A stretch of 64,000 nucleotides of DNA from Hyparrhenia diplandra (GCA_015847255.1 JADLZK010012248.1:1426001-1490000), one strand, 5' to 3'. Shown: positions 12,289 through 24,810, counted from the first letter of the stretch. Made by a program: numbers and translations. The notes: generated from the sequence alone by a model not told the origin.

Positions 12289-15200
12289 ACACCCCAGTGT
12301 GTTAATTACCGTTAAGCAATGGATTTGGCCAAAGACAAGTGTACTAGTTCATGGTCAAGTTGTCGGCCGAAAAGACGCGAGAGGAATCAAATTCGAAATC
12401 GTCCCCCCTTGTCTAAAACCCTAGTTTCTAAACCCCTCGCTTTTGTTCCCTTTTCTTTTATTCAAAATTTATCAAGATTTTGGGTATGGTCATTAAAGCA
12501 TTTTTGTAGAGTTTTCAAAATTATACAAAGTTGGTATTTTGAGTTTTCAAAGTTTAGTTCAAAATTTTGAAGTAATTTTGAATTTCATTCAAACCCTAAT
12601 TGCCCTTTTTCTATATTTCAAAATTTATGCAAAATTTGAGAAAACTTTCAAAAGCTAGTTTGTAGATCTTGTTGAGAGGAACAAAAGTCATGTACAAAGT
12701 TTTTCAAGTTTTTACATGATTTTAAAAGTAATTTTGAATTCAAATTTCAAATTCTTTTGACCCCATTTCAAAAAGTCAAACTTAGAGGCTGAATTTGAAA
12801 ATGTTCCAATTATGGATTTTGTAGATCTTGAAAAAAATTAAGGCAAGTTGCTTTTTGGAGATTTTTGAGTTTAGTTCAAATTTTTAGAGTAATTTGCAAA
12901 GTTCAAAGTTGAAAGAGAAGGTCAAACTTGGGACTTAGAATTTTTCTAAGTCTCGAGATCGATGTCCGATAGGATCGACGTCTCGCGTTCGAGATTTTGC
13001 TAAGCAACTTGAGTTGAACCAAAAATACGGATTTGAGTTTATGCTTTGAAGACCAACATATCAAAAGTTGAGATCGATCGGATTTGATTTGACAAGGCTT
13101 TGACAATCATTTCCAAGTATCATTAAGTCGTTGACAATGCAAGTTTTGGAGATGATTATCTCTTAATCCGAGCGATTAATGATCATGGGCCTGTTATGAA
13201 AAAATGAAGGTTGATCGCTGAGAACATTTTTGCCTCTTGGCCCATGTCGAGATTCGCCCGAAATGGCCCAAACCGGGCATCCCAACCGACTCACTTTAAC
13301 ACGTGTCGAGTATTCGATGAAATGCCTCAATGGAACTCTCGCGCCCAGACGTGTCACGCGCGAGGGCGCGCCGACCGCCATTGACGCCGCTGCCCCTCCT
13401 CCGTGTCGCGCGCCGGGGTTCTCGCTACCGCCCGAGAGGTCAGAGCGACCTCCTCCTCCTCCTCCGCCGCCTCTTCATCATCTCCTCCTCCCTCCTCCTC
13501 GCTCCGACGCCGCTTGGCCGCCTGCCGCCGCCGCCATGGACGCCCGGCCGGATTCCTGGCCGCCACCGTTTTCTCCACTTCAGCCTCCACCACCGCCCCA
13601 GAACCCCTCGCTCACCTTCGCCCGTTTCGCCTCGCCAAGGCTGTAAGCCGCCGGCGCCATTGCCGCCATGGTGGCCTCCGCGCTGGTGGGCGGTCAGCCC
13701 CTCGCGGACCGCCTCCGCTCGGCTTAGAGCCATGAGCGGGTGCGGCTTTTCGCCGCCGACTTCGCTGGCCGCTTCCTCCGCCGCTGATAGCCGGCCGACG
13801 ACGCCGGCCGTTGCCGCCTCGCGCCCGCCGCCCTCGCCTCCTTCGAAGAGGAAGAAGAAGGGAAGAGGAAAAGAAATAGAAGAAGGACCTGTTTGTAAAA
13901 TCAGAAAATTCTGTGGAGCTAGGTGAGAAGTCCTCGCGTGACTCATATGAATAGTATTTTGACCTGCTTTTGTAATTTCATAAAAGTCCGTGGTTCTCTT
14001 CATAATTTTGCCAAGTCAAGGCCTGGATGGGCCGCCTTGTTGGGGCGGCCTTTTATTGTTCATATAGGCCGGTCCGTATTGTTCATTTGGGCCGGGCGGC
14101 TTTAAGCCCGAAGGCTTTTCCTTTTAATCAAATGTTTTATCAATTTCTATTTGTTTAAATAGTGTCAGTTTTTGTTATTTTCATATAAATTTAAATAGAG
14201 CTTCTAAAATTCTGAAAATTTTTGTGTAGCCTTCCCATGAGTATGTCTATCCATGAAAAATTTGAAACTTGAAATTTGAATACTTTTGGCATGATTTAAA
14301 AATACAAATTTTAATTGAAAATGCATCTTCTTTTGATTTTTAATAATTATTTTATTTATCCAAAAATCATGAAAATTATTTTGGTGCTGTTTTATGATGT
14401 GACCTACTTGTGGAAAAAGTTTGGGGTCCATTGGAGAAAGTTAAATTATTTTCTATATTATGCTTTATTTATTTAATTAGAAAATGAGATGATTAGTGAT
14501 TTTCGACTTAGGTTTTTGAGTGAGTTTTGGGTTGTTTTGTGAACCCTAAATCACACCACTGTTAGATGGTCCTTGAGAACTCCTTAGGCAATGGTGATGA
14601 TATCTCGTAGAGTAGTTCAACAAGTTGGTTTTGTTAGGTTGTAACTTTATCGTGAAGGAAAGTTGTACTCACGTTGTTTATCATTTCATGCATACATCAA
14701 GCATCATGTTTACCATTCCATCATGCTAAAGCATGCATCATTATCCACGTGTAGAGTATACGAGAGTGAGTCGGATCGTGTTGATGGAGCCTTGGAGAAG
14801 GCGTTGAGTCGGCTCACGATGATCAAGTTTCGAGAAGATCCGTCCGTCGACAAGGATGCCATCAAGTTTGACTTTGACAACTTTTCTACGGAATCGACTT
14901 TTCCTTGCAACACGTGCAAGCCCCGGTTCATTTAAACCTTCCTTGTGTTTTTACAAAGCTTTATATCACCTTTGCTTTATGCTTTGCATTAGGTGATAGG
15001 AGTTGAGTGACAACCTAATTGATGCATTACCATTCCTTGATTATTTCAATATCTACCTTGATAACCTGTTTTGCTAAAATGCTAGAACGCTTAGCCCTGG
15101 CTATATTAGTTAGATTTTTTGAGTCAAAATGTGACAAGTCCCTTATGATAGCCCGAAGAGGCTTTTGATGAAAAAGAATGCTATATGATAGAACCATACC

Positions 15201-16332
15201 GGGATATGGTTTTGAAATTGAGACCGGGTCGGGTAATTTGCATTGAGAATGGAGTCTCAAAGTGTAGTATTTCCGGCTTGTCGATTAAGGACTTGAAGCG
15301 TGTAGGCGTGTAACCGGAGACTATGGAAAGCAATTTGCGCCCGAGGTCGTTGGACCAATGGCACGCCTGTCATGGGTGTTATCCCATCACAAGCCGACCC
15401 TAGTTAAGGACACATACTCCGTAAGCCCGATCTTGGGGTGTCAAATCGAAACGCATACAACCGCCAAGACCGGGAGTGGAGAGATGGCGGAGTACATGCT
15501 ACCCTCGTGGGTTAAAGTCCCGGATTGGAGGTGTACGGTATTCTCGGGTGGCGAGGACGCGGTTCCGCTTTTGAGTATCCAAGAAAGGGTTGATATATGC
15601 AAGCTTAAATGCTACATATGTCGTGGTGGAAAGAACTCCCCATTTGGGTTAATCGATTTCGAAATCGCCGTGCTTTCGGATATGGAGACTCGGTTTCCGA
15701 CTTATATCATAGTTTAATTATGGAACGTAGAAGAGAAGGAATAAGTGCCGGAACTTCTACAAGTGTTTGTTATAGTACAAGATCACCTAGAATAGGTGAG
15801 ATACTAAATTGAGATTAAAACATTGAAAGTAAGGACTCACTATTAGTAAGCTTTTTTCGCAAAAAGAGTCCTTGATCCTTGCTAAAGCCTTACCTTGATT
15901 CCTATTAGACCAAAGATTCCCGAAGTCTTCTCCTATTTTCTTTAGTCGGGTAAGTCTTGTTGAGTACTCCCCGCATTCGTGGTTTGTTGACCCCCGCTGT
16001 GTGTAATCGACTGCGTCCGTTTAACCAAGGTTATGTCTGTGGGCACGACATGATCTGGTTGTCTTCTAGTCTACTCGGCTTCCGCAAATTAATTAAGTTA
16101 AGTTTACTCAAATGTAACTTACTCACATTTGGTAAAGTTAATGTTATTATTCTTCCGCATTCCGATTTATATTTTTATAACAAATGTTGTAATGTTGTAG
16201 CTACTCCTTTGTTGATCCCGGTATGAGGTATCAACGGGGCTTTAAGTTATCGGTGTATCCGCACGGTTGCCAAAGGTCTTAAGGACAATGACAAAAGTGT
16301 GTGGGCCCGGTAATTAGGAGGTTCTCATTACG
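12286..16332 (+). repeat. 3' LTR of the LARD-like element
   Basis: About 4.05 kb, starting TGAACACCCC (one change from TGTAACACCC) and ending ...ggttctcattacg. It is the partner of 5864-9923. Its GC-rich zone (13310-13915) differs from the first copy by many indels, while the flanking AT-rich zones match closely. Confidence 0.85.
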
Positions 16333-16337
16333 CTTAT

Positions 16338-17470
16338 GACTTCCCGACGAATGCTAATGTACCATAAATCGTAAGTAATCTGTGGTGCTGTAAAAAGAAC
16401 ATTCGCTTTGGGTAATGTATTATATAGAACTTTTTGTCTTTATCCAATGTCTATAGGTGCGATACTCTAGTTACCGACACATACCACTACCAATCGCTCG
16501 CGACTCATACAAACGCCGATCGACGGGCATACGGTCCAATCGTCAGAATAATCCATATATGTACGCACACCTGTTGCTATAAACCGCCTCTCGACAAACG
16601 GCGATCGTAATGGACGTGATAGTTACAGCGCCTCGCACCGCCAAGCGCCTATATATTGACACGCCGCCTCGCAATATTTCCGAACGCTACGCATACACCG
16701 CCGATTCGCGACGTCTCTACATTATCACGCCGCTCAGAAACAGTTCGCGGTATCACGCATACACTGGTGATACAAATCGCTTCTAACAAAAACGCGATCG
16801 ATCATCGCCTCGCGGCGAAGTTACGTACACGCACCCGCCATGCGCCTCGTTTACCGGCCAATGTCCGCAATAGTTTCAAGTAGTATAGACAATTTGTTTG
16901 ACTAAACGCTGCTCGTAATTCGCCCCGTAGCGCTGGTAACTATACGGATACGCCAGGACGCCCGTAAAACACGCCCAATCTAAACGCGCGACTTTAATAC
17001 ACGTGTCCGCTACGCACCCTTCGCACATTCCAAGCGCTTGTGAAGAGACGCGCGTGTCAGTAACACTCACAACCTGCATGCACGCGGGTGGCACCAAAAG
17101 AGTGTCCGTATACAAACACGCTGCCTGAATTAGTGTTCGTATCCACGCACGACCGCTCCAAGAATGCGTCAGCGCCTCAAACGCTGTCTAAGATATGGTG
17201 AATCTTGCGCACACTTGGTTTGAAAACGCTGTTTATTACAAATCCGCGCGCCTCAGATCCGTGAGAACGAAAAACGTGTTCGAACGGAAAATGCGACGCC
17301 GGGCCAAATGCGCGCCTATAATTACCCTTATTTCGACGCTGCTTTTGGCCGGGTGGGACCGCCGACACCTACATCGACGCCGCCTAAATCGCTGGCGTCG
17401 TTAATATGACAAGATGCACGCACATTATGCGACGCCTCTCGGGCGCACCGGGCGGTTATTAGCCTTTTTT
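16338..17470. other. CpG-enriched non-coding block
   Basis: From about 16501 to 17460 I counted roughly 114 CpG dinucleotides by hand in 960 bases of about 50% GC. That is nearly twice the number expected by chance, where plant DNA usually falls below expectation. No long open frame exists. Short words recur: AAACG-C/G-(C)GATCG at 16511, 16596 and 16790; GCGCCTCG-type words near 16627, 16803, 16841, 17170 and 17250; and catacaaacgccg / catacaccgccg near 16507 and 16692. It resembles the motif-dense subterminal zone of a DNA transposon, but no terminal inverted repeat was found. Function unknown. Confidence 0.6.
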
Positions 17471-17947
17471 ACATAGTGAAGTGTTGAGATGAGCGTTGGC
17501 GCCCCTCGCTAGGCAGTCCACGTAATGGACCGGCCTCGCACCATGGTGATCGCCCCAAAGGCGCAGCTCAAAGTTTTTATCCGCCACATTCACCACCGCC
17601 CGGGGGGCACGTTGGTGACGGGCGGGAGTAGAGAAATCGCGCAGCCGACTTCTGGGCCATGGCTTGAGATGCGGTTGGTGCGGGGATGTCGTTCTAGACC
17701 GCCGGTGTTCCTACCGAAGAAGAAGCGGCACGAGACCCGTTTCTTCCTTAGGAGTGCCTCGGATCGAGATGAAGTTTTCCCGGCAGTAGGAAACCCGACA
17801 TACACTATCGTTTTCACCCACAACAGAGAAAACATAAAGATTAGCCTGTATGAGCAAATGGTAGCCACGCACACAGTTCATATTCATAGCCGCCTAGTTT
17901 ATTTTTTTTTCACAATGCCCTCCTCAAGAACGGCGCCTTTAAATGCT
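17471..17947 (-). other. internal leader of LTR element D, with PBS
   Basis: Directly left of LTR D the plus sequence tcaagaacggcgcctttaaa (17924-17943) is, on the minus strand, a slightly altered TGGCGCCGTT primer site of tRNA-Asp type. That places D's interior to the left on the minus strand. No gag frame is recognisable in the remaining ~400 bp. Where D's interior ends and the CpG-rich block begins cannot be fixed. Confidence 0.45.
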
Positions 17948-19393
17948 TGTTGACATTTCTTAGCGCAATCAAAGGAAACAGTATAAAACCCATCCCCAAT
18001 AACGGCGCGAGTAAATGCGCCGCTAACATTCCCAAGTAAAACCACCATGTCGGTGATCCGAAAGGGATTGTCAACGGATAGATCTTGCCATCTTAGATAT
18101 TTCATCCGCAGCGCGCACGGATCTATCATTGTAGCATTTCACCCTAAGTATTTCGTGGTATCGTTATTTATATTTTCCCAAAGGAAGGCATGTGATTATT
18201 AAGCTAGCATGGCATCTGAATAGAGGAACATGTGTTTGCTTAGACCAAATTTGTTCATAACAGGGGTAAGCAATAACGGTTGTTGGATAGTGTGACACAC
18301 ACTTAAGAATCCACCAAAGAAAAGGATAAAGAAAATAGATAAAGAATAAATGAATAACCTAATGGAGTAATTCTAATGTATCTAGTCATGGCCATACAAA
18401 TGAATAGTTAGGATCATATGCAAACCGATCTAGGCATGGTTAGGTCTAGGATACCGTGGAGACCCCATCCGGAAGTCCGCTTCCTACCGAGGCATTTACT
18501 TAACTCCCTACAAAGACATACGAACGTGGGGGATTTCAAGGGGACGGTCAAGGCTTGTCACGACCAAGCCACCTACCCCCTCAACCGTGGCATGCACTCA
18601 TATTCGCAGGTGTCGTAATACCCGGCACCATGCCCGCATATCGAGAGCACTACTCTTGTCCCCCAGATCCCCACTCGCCGAATGGACGGACTAGAACAAG
18701 AGCAAACCCGAAGGAACAACGAACCGATATCCCACCTCTAATCAAGTTAGGCATATGATGATCGATGATGAACCGAGATGAACATGTCGAGATTATGATA
18801 TGTAAACTATATGCTAGTTCATATACCAACACAAGAACATGAACAAGACTATACTCTAGTTCATAAGTTAGGCCAAGAACATAGATATAAGACTTGCAAA
18901 TAGAAGAATGCTCCATTGAGAAGATATATTACCAAGGCACTTTCTTCTAGGAGACAAGCCCTCCTTGTAGCTCTTCTACTCCAAGTGCTAACCAAGAACT
19001 AAGAAGAAGAAGAAAGAAGAAGTAGAAGAAGAGAGAGAGGTAGAGGTGGTAGAGAGAGGAAGATTGCTGGTTTGTCGGGCTCGGCCCGCCCCGGTCTTGT
19101 GGGGTGTCGCCCTTCGTCTTGAAAAGTTGTGGGCCGGGCTTGGCTCGGCCCAATTTTGATGTTTTGGGTCGATTTGCTCTCGGGCTTGTGTTTTGCAATA
19201 ATGCGCTTTCCGGATGGCGTACATTTTGGTCGATTTTTCACTTGCTTTTATTATAAATCTGCAAAAATAAAATACTAGACACTACAAGTGGAATTTTATT
19301 AGTGATAAATGTATATGAGTATAAAAGGTATAGTTTTACTCCCTTTATGGTAGTAAGTTGACGGGAAAAATATGTCGTTGGTGACCGTCAACA
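17948..19393 (-). repeat. LTR of element D (minus strand)
   Basis: On the minus strand the segment starts TGTTGACGGTCACC at 19393 and ends AAATGTCAACA at 17948 (1446 bp), with TG...CA ends. It is of the same family as LTR C (23177-39212, plus strand). Both share TGTTGACGGTC at the start, the block ggacggtcaaggcttgtca with its neighbours (18541 here; inverted near 38903 in C), and the end aagaaatgtcaaca. The matching second D LTR is not in the window. Confidence 0.65.
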
Positions 19394-20500
19394 AGTGTGC
19401 CTTCGCATATGTTTTTTCGGGTCTTGACATAGATGTTGCCCTATGCCTTGACATGACCGTTGGAGGGTCATTTGCACGTAAAACCTACAACGGAACGTAG
19501 GAAAATCCTTGAACACATCCTAGAGAAGCTTGCTTCTCCCATTGTAGAACATTTTCCCCTCCACATTAAGGGCATGTCAAGCTTTGAGGAGCCCTCATCA
19601 GTCGAACCCTTACCCTTACCGCCATTGGAACTGACTGTTGAGCCCTCTCCCGAACCACGAACACCAAAGGAAGGAATGCTTTGTCCTTCGGAGTTTGCGA
19701 TTGAATTCAAGGATGATGACAGAACCTCATAAACCGAGGTGCACTTAGACTTTCATATCTATCTCATCCTTGACTTCAGTCTTCTCATAGGCTACCCTCT
19801 AGAAAAAAAAAAAAAAACTTTTTCACGAAAAACCCATAGAGGAGAGCCGTGATGAGAAGATTGGGAAAGATTGCTTCCGCCTCTCACACCTAGACATCCC
19901 AAAGGCGAAGCATCTTCCCAACCAAACCTGTTCGAGGAGGCGGTTCATAACTCGTTCGCTTCACCCAAGTTGCTTCCGCATCTTAGTGAAACGAAACACC
20001 TGCCGCTCTCACCCGAACACAAGTCATGTCCCTCCGGCCAACAAAACATTGTTCTTAACAATGGTCAAGATTCAACGTTCATCCTTCATGTCACATATTT
20101 TGAGGATAAACCCTCTTGTGCCATGGACATACACGAAGCAACAACTCTTGAGACCAAACAGAAATATGTTATTGGGCATAACAAGTTGTCAATTGAGACT
20201 TCCTACATGCTCACCTTTGGGTCTTCTTGAGTTTTGTCTTGCTTCTAGCCGAGTGCTTCCACGGAGATCACAACCATCTCTTGGTTCTCTTTGTAAACCC
20301 TTTTAAGAGAATGGTTGCAAATCTCGTAGTAGCATGATGACGCTAACCTTGCAGCTTGAGCGTAATGCCAACTTCTTAGTGGTGAAATTGGGAACTTCAC
20401 CACCATCAGCTGCAGGATGTTTTCCCACGGTCAAGCTTTTACGACCATAAAGAAAGCACCGCCAGGAGATACCCTGGACTATCAAAAAAAAGCACAAAAA
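19394..20500 (+). pseudogene. degenerate gag-pol/spacer ORF of gypsy element C
   Basis: Open pieces at 19460-19732 and 19871-20230 read in one direction with broken frames. They include SFARKTYNG-like and EPSPEPRTPKEGMLCPSEF phrases, then EVHLDFHIYLILDFSLLIGY after 19738. That last phrase resembles the segment next to the protease in Athila/Sabrina-like grass gypsy elements. No catalytic motif is intact. The reading begins mid-protein exactly where LTR D ends, so C's 5' LTR and gag are missing. Confidence 0.55.
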
Positions 20501-21560
20501 GTCTCTCTCTTCTTAATAAAAGCAAGAACATGTTATCAAGTTAGTATGCACCTTCGGGTATTCTTGTCGCTAACCATTTCAGGTGGAGATCAATTAAGAA
20601 GAACAAAGAGGCATGCGATGCTCAAGAACATGGGGGCCACATAAAAAAAAACTATGATGCCCATGGGTGATGGAAGATGCTCAAGAGGAGACTCCGGACT
20701 CCGCACACTTGACTTTTTTCCCAAAAGTCTAAGTGTGGGGGAAGATGGTGACAATCTCATGTTCCATCCACCAAGGGGTCATGAAAAAAAAAAATTGAGG
20801 GTGAATAAAAGATGTTGTCAGCCCTGCCTTGCTAATAAAAAAAAACTAAAAAAGATGGAGAGAAAAGAGTTAAAAAAGAGAAAAAAAAAAAGAGAGAAGA
20901 GAGAGGTAAAAAATGAATAAAAAAAAACTATATAAGAATGTTGTTGAAAAAAAATATATAGAATAGAAAAAAATAAGAGAGGGAGGACGTGGTGGCCCCA
21001 CATGGTCAAGAAATATACTAATGTGTTGCCGACTCGACCCTTCCTTACTTTAACAAGCAAGAAGGGCTCGCCTCTCATTCTTTGTCGCTATCATCAAGGC
21101 CCATGGTCCGCACACACGCCGTGTGTGTGCCCGGCCTAGCCTTGAGATACACCCGACAAAGCCATCATGCACACCGTTAAAGCAACAACTTCGATGTTTC
21201 ATCCATTAATGTTGCCGTAAGTATATCCGTGTATGCAAAGAAAATAATTGTTCACCAAAATCTCTTCACTCGCTTTTGGTCTCCATGATGATAAAACTCC
21301 ATGCTTCCCTTTGTTATGACACATGCTTTGAGTTTGGGTGTATTCTATAGGTACATCCATGGGTCTTTTAAATTGAGCGTGGTGCTTAGGTTAAAAAGAT
21401 CTCCTTTAATCGAACTTTGACTTGGTGTCGAGCTAGGTTAATGAACTTAGAGTTTTTTTGTTGTCATGATATTTCGAAGTATCTTATGTTGGAGATGAAT
21501 CAAGGCTTTGCTCACACTGCTTCTTTATGTTAGCCTTGCTTGAGTGATGTTTAGGTGAAC

Positions 21561-21598
21561 AAATAAAATAAAATAAAATAAAAATAAAATAAAATAAA
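21561..21598. repeat. (AAAAT)n microsatellite
   Basis: About seven copies of aaaat in a row, with one unit lengthened by an extra A. Confidence 0.9.
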
Positions 21599-22628
21599 GT
21601 TTTCTTAATAATCATAATAAAGGCTCCATGGTGTTCATGCCAATGGAGCCATGTGTTTGTTTTCTTTTCTTTTGTTTTCTTTGTTGAAAATAAAATAGGG
21701 ACAAGAATAAGTGTGGGGAGATCTCTCAAACATTCAATTACACCCATTCGAGATCTCCCCAAAGACAAATACACGAGCCGAAAGCAATTCATGATAAAGA
21801 AGGACGAGGAGAACAACTACCATTAACTCCTTCCTCTTCAAACGGTGGTTTGTGCAGCCCTCTCTCTCACATTTCCCAAAAGTTTTGAACTTTAAATTCA
21901 AACATTTCAAAAAGACAAAACTTTTGAGGCTCCATCTCCATGTTATCCTTTGAGAAAAATTTGCGTACTCTTTATTCCTTGCTAATATTCCTATGCCTTG
22001 TGAACTATCTATCATAGGGACCCCATGTTATCTAAGTAATTGGAATATGAGATATAGCTGGATGATTTGAACCTTGCTCTTTTATATGAACTTGGGATTT
22101 GTTTTCAAAAAATTGAAAATTCAAATGGCATGCTCCTCAATGATATGAAAATTCCTACCAGAGCCATATGACATGTTCCTTCATGAAAAAAACCCTTAGT
22201 CATATGCTACTTGTTTTCATGGTGAGCCTTTTTCAAAAAGTCTGTAACCTATGTTGAGATTCTTTTCATATGCCCATGATCAAGATTCACTTGCACCCTT
22301 AAATAAACACCGACTCTCACACTGAGAGTTGCGCATAACATGCACCCCTCCATCCACCAAAAAATATACTCCATTCATTTTATCATGCTCTCTCACAAAA
22401 ACTCTTGTTGCAAAAAAGGAGAAGTATGGGCTGTGATAAAAAAAAAAGAAGAAAGAAAGAAAGAGGGACAAATGTCCCAATAAAGACGCAGGCACAAGAC
22501 TCGCCCAAAAAAAAAAAGAGAAATAAAAGTTTGAGAAAAGAAAAAAAAGAAATAAGGGTAGCCCATACCTCCTTCCTCCAAAAAAAAAAAAACAAGAGGG
22601 AGCCATGATACTTGGAGTCCACCAAATG

Positions 22629-22631
<3 letters not shown>

Positions 22632-22700
<69 letters not shown>
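22632..22700. repeat. (AT)n microsatellite, ~34 units
   Basis: An uninterrupted alternation of A and T over 69 bases. Long (AT)n tracts can extrude as cruciforms and are length-variable. Confidence 0.95.
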
Positions 22701-22702
<2 letters not shown>

Positions 22703-23161
22703 ACACACTTGCACTTTTTGATCAAGGCATATGACTAGTCTCTCCGTGTGGTTCGGCCTTTGACGAGGGCAACATGACATGATACAAGTAAGCCAATCTT
22801 TTACCTACCCAAAACTCCACATATCAGCCTTATTAGTTGGTAGGAAAAAGAAAGGCAATCTAAGTCTTTGGTGAGGATCAACCACTTACACATATTGAGT
22901 GATCTAAGTGAATCATTTGAGGAGCTAAGGTATGCTTTCATTTTCAAAATCTTATGAAAACCCAAGTTCCTCGCACTTATTTGAAGCAAGATGATTTGAA
23001 TCCATGTTGTTCCATAATTCAATTACCCAAGATTAACATGGTAGACACATCAAAAGTTCACAAGTGCAGGTGAAGCTTGGAATAACTTGTATGCAGGTTA
23101 TATATCAAGGAGATGACCCATCTTAGTCCTTAAACCTTTACTCGAGGACGAGCAAAGGGCT

Positions 23162-23176
23162 AAGTGTGGGGGAACT
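23162..23176 (+). other. polypurine tract of element C
   Basis: aagtgtgggggaact stands immediately before the LTR start TGTTGACGG at 23177. Confidence 0.75.
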
Positions 23177-23752
23177 TGTTGACGGTCGTTAACTACATAT
23201 TTTATACCGTCAACATTAGTATAAAACTACCAAAACACAATAGCAATAGGACTTCGAGCTAACCTTTTCCACAAGTTTTGGTACTTCACTTGTTTTGCAG
23301 GGCAATGTTGAAAATATAAATATATTGGGCCAAAAGCAAAGGAAAATATACAAGATAAAATGGCCCAATGCGAAGCAAGGACAAACAAGGAGAAAAGGCA
23401 CCAAAAATGCGCCTTTCCGGGAAAGCGCATTTTCAGAACATCCTTCACCCCAATGGAAATGAGCCCAACACGATGCAAACGAAACCGAGAAAATGGCGTG
23501 GCACGACCTTTGAGACTCAACACAGCCCACCCGCCAAAGCCCGAGCTCGGCCGAGCCAGGGGGTGCGCTACAAGCGCACCCTAAGGTATGCCCGCACCCA
23601 CTTTGGTGCCGAACCGCCCAACCTTGGCGAGGTGGTACATTAAGTGCATAGGAGTACAGTTCAATGTGTGGCCGGTGATGAAATCCATAAAACAAGCCCA
23701 AGAAGTCGAGGCCCAAATCCAACATGAAATCACACCGGGTCGCAGACATGGG

Positions 23753-24810
23753 TGTTGATATTTCTAACACGATCCTAATTAGGAAGGCGAGAGAAATATA
23801 TATGGGATATCTATCTAATCATGTTAGCTTGGATATGGGATTAACCTCATGATCCAATAAAGCGGTTAGGCGGTGTTAGTAGTGGGATGTAGCTTAGCCA
23901 CATTATCCATAGTGGAATTAATCTCACCAGATATGAACTCAAGGTATACCACTCATTTCTAGGCATTACATATACACTAGTCTGTCACCCTAGCAATAAC
24001 GCTCAAAGAAATGCGAGGGGCATGGTATTTATAGATTGGCCTTGATAAAAGATTGAACATGATATCTGCAAGCACACAGATAGAAATACCAATTGTAGCA
24101 CTTCACCGGGAGTAATCCAGGTATCGTATTTATATTTTACCACAGGGAAGGGAGTCTATGAAAAGGTAGAGAGATAAGAGCTATCTAATGATTTTATAAT
24201 ATGATTTATTTATGAGATCATTCACTTTTACAATATTATAATGCAGAGTAGCCATGAGCATCAAACATAACTCAACAGATAAGTCCAAGATAAAGATAAA
24301 TAATATAATGATAATTATCCAAGTCTAGGATTAACCTATGCCACTAATATCATACAAGTAATTAGCATGTTATAAATTAGACTAGAATGAATATTCCTAA
24401 GATACAACCTCAAGGTCGGTGGTAAACCGACCTAGAAGTCGAGGTCGACAGCCGACCCCACTGGCGGCGCGGCCTACATGGCACCGGGCGCCGCCAGGTG
24501 GAGTGCCACCTCGGCTTCCCCGCCTTCTCCGGTGTCCTCTCGGTATCTTCTAGAATGTTTTAGTCCACTTTTCGGGTTGATTTGCTTCACGGATAAGTTT
24601 GGTCTTTATTTGCCTTGTAATTGTCTTGAGTATTCTAGAACCTTCTCCATTATTCTCTGCATTTTCCTATCAAGTCCCTGGAAAGTCACAGAATACCAAA
24701 ACTCGTGGAATTATGTTAGTTCGACCCCTAGACTTATGTTTAGTCTTTGACTTTAGCCCTTAATTCATATTAAATAACTTTAAAAATTTATAGTATAACA
24801 AGTGTCAATA
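23753..24810 (-). repeat. 3' LTR of A, with internal 0.73-kb deletion
   Basis: 1058 bp against 1793 bp for its partner. Alignment jumps from the agatac at 24400-24405 so that 36881-37608 of the partner is absent. In the partner agatac occurs at both edges of the missing piece (36876 and 37608). The removed piece includes the TATA box. The right end reads gtgtcaata instead of gtgtcaaca. Confidence 0.85.

Larger units (their letters stand above)
5864..16332 (+). mobile_element. LARD-like non-autonomous LTR retrotransposon
   Basis: Two long direct repeats (5864-9923 and 12286-16332) flank a ~2.36-kb internal region. The element starts TGTAACACCC, has a PBS matching initiator tRNA-Met right after the 5' LTR, and has a purine tract right before the 3' LTR. 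The phrase ctcgggacgagattt with the purine tract and TGTAACACCC is typical of Tekay/Del-type chromovirus 3' ends. No gag, reverse transcriptase or integrase is present, so it must use proteins of a relative. Flanking bases are gttat (5859-5863) and cttat (16333-16337), an imperfect 5-bp duplication. LTRs far longer than the interior are the defining LARD layout. Confidence 0.85.
20501..23161 (+). other. C internal spacer, A-rich, non-coding
   Basis: A long spacer with A-runs and short tracts, typical of the region between pol and 3' LTR in this family. The purine phrase aagtgtgggg(g)a occurs at 20731, 21710 and 23162. The hydrophobic open frame at 22280-22780 is only the translation of an (AT)n array and T/A runs. 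No gene is supported. Confidence 0.55.

Noticed and set aside
13230..14003. Gene cluster in the second LTR's GC-rich block
   Set aside because: It is the same LTR zone as 6890-7480 and the open frames differ between copies.
19270..19300. CACTA terminus at cactacaagtgg
   Set aside because: It lies inside LTR D, lacks subterminal repeats, and does not pair with the 45424 terminus.
22280..22780. 166-codon hydrophobic frame with a long Ile-Tyr repeat
   Set aside because: The repeat is the translation of the (AT)n microsatellite and the rest of A/T homopolymers.
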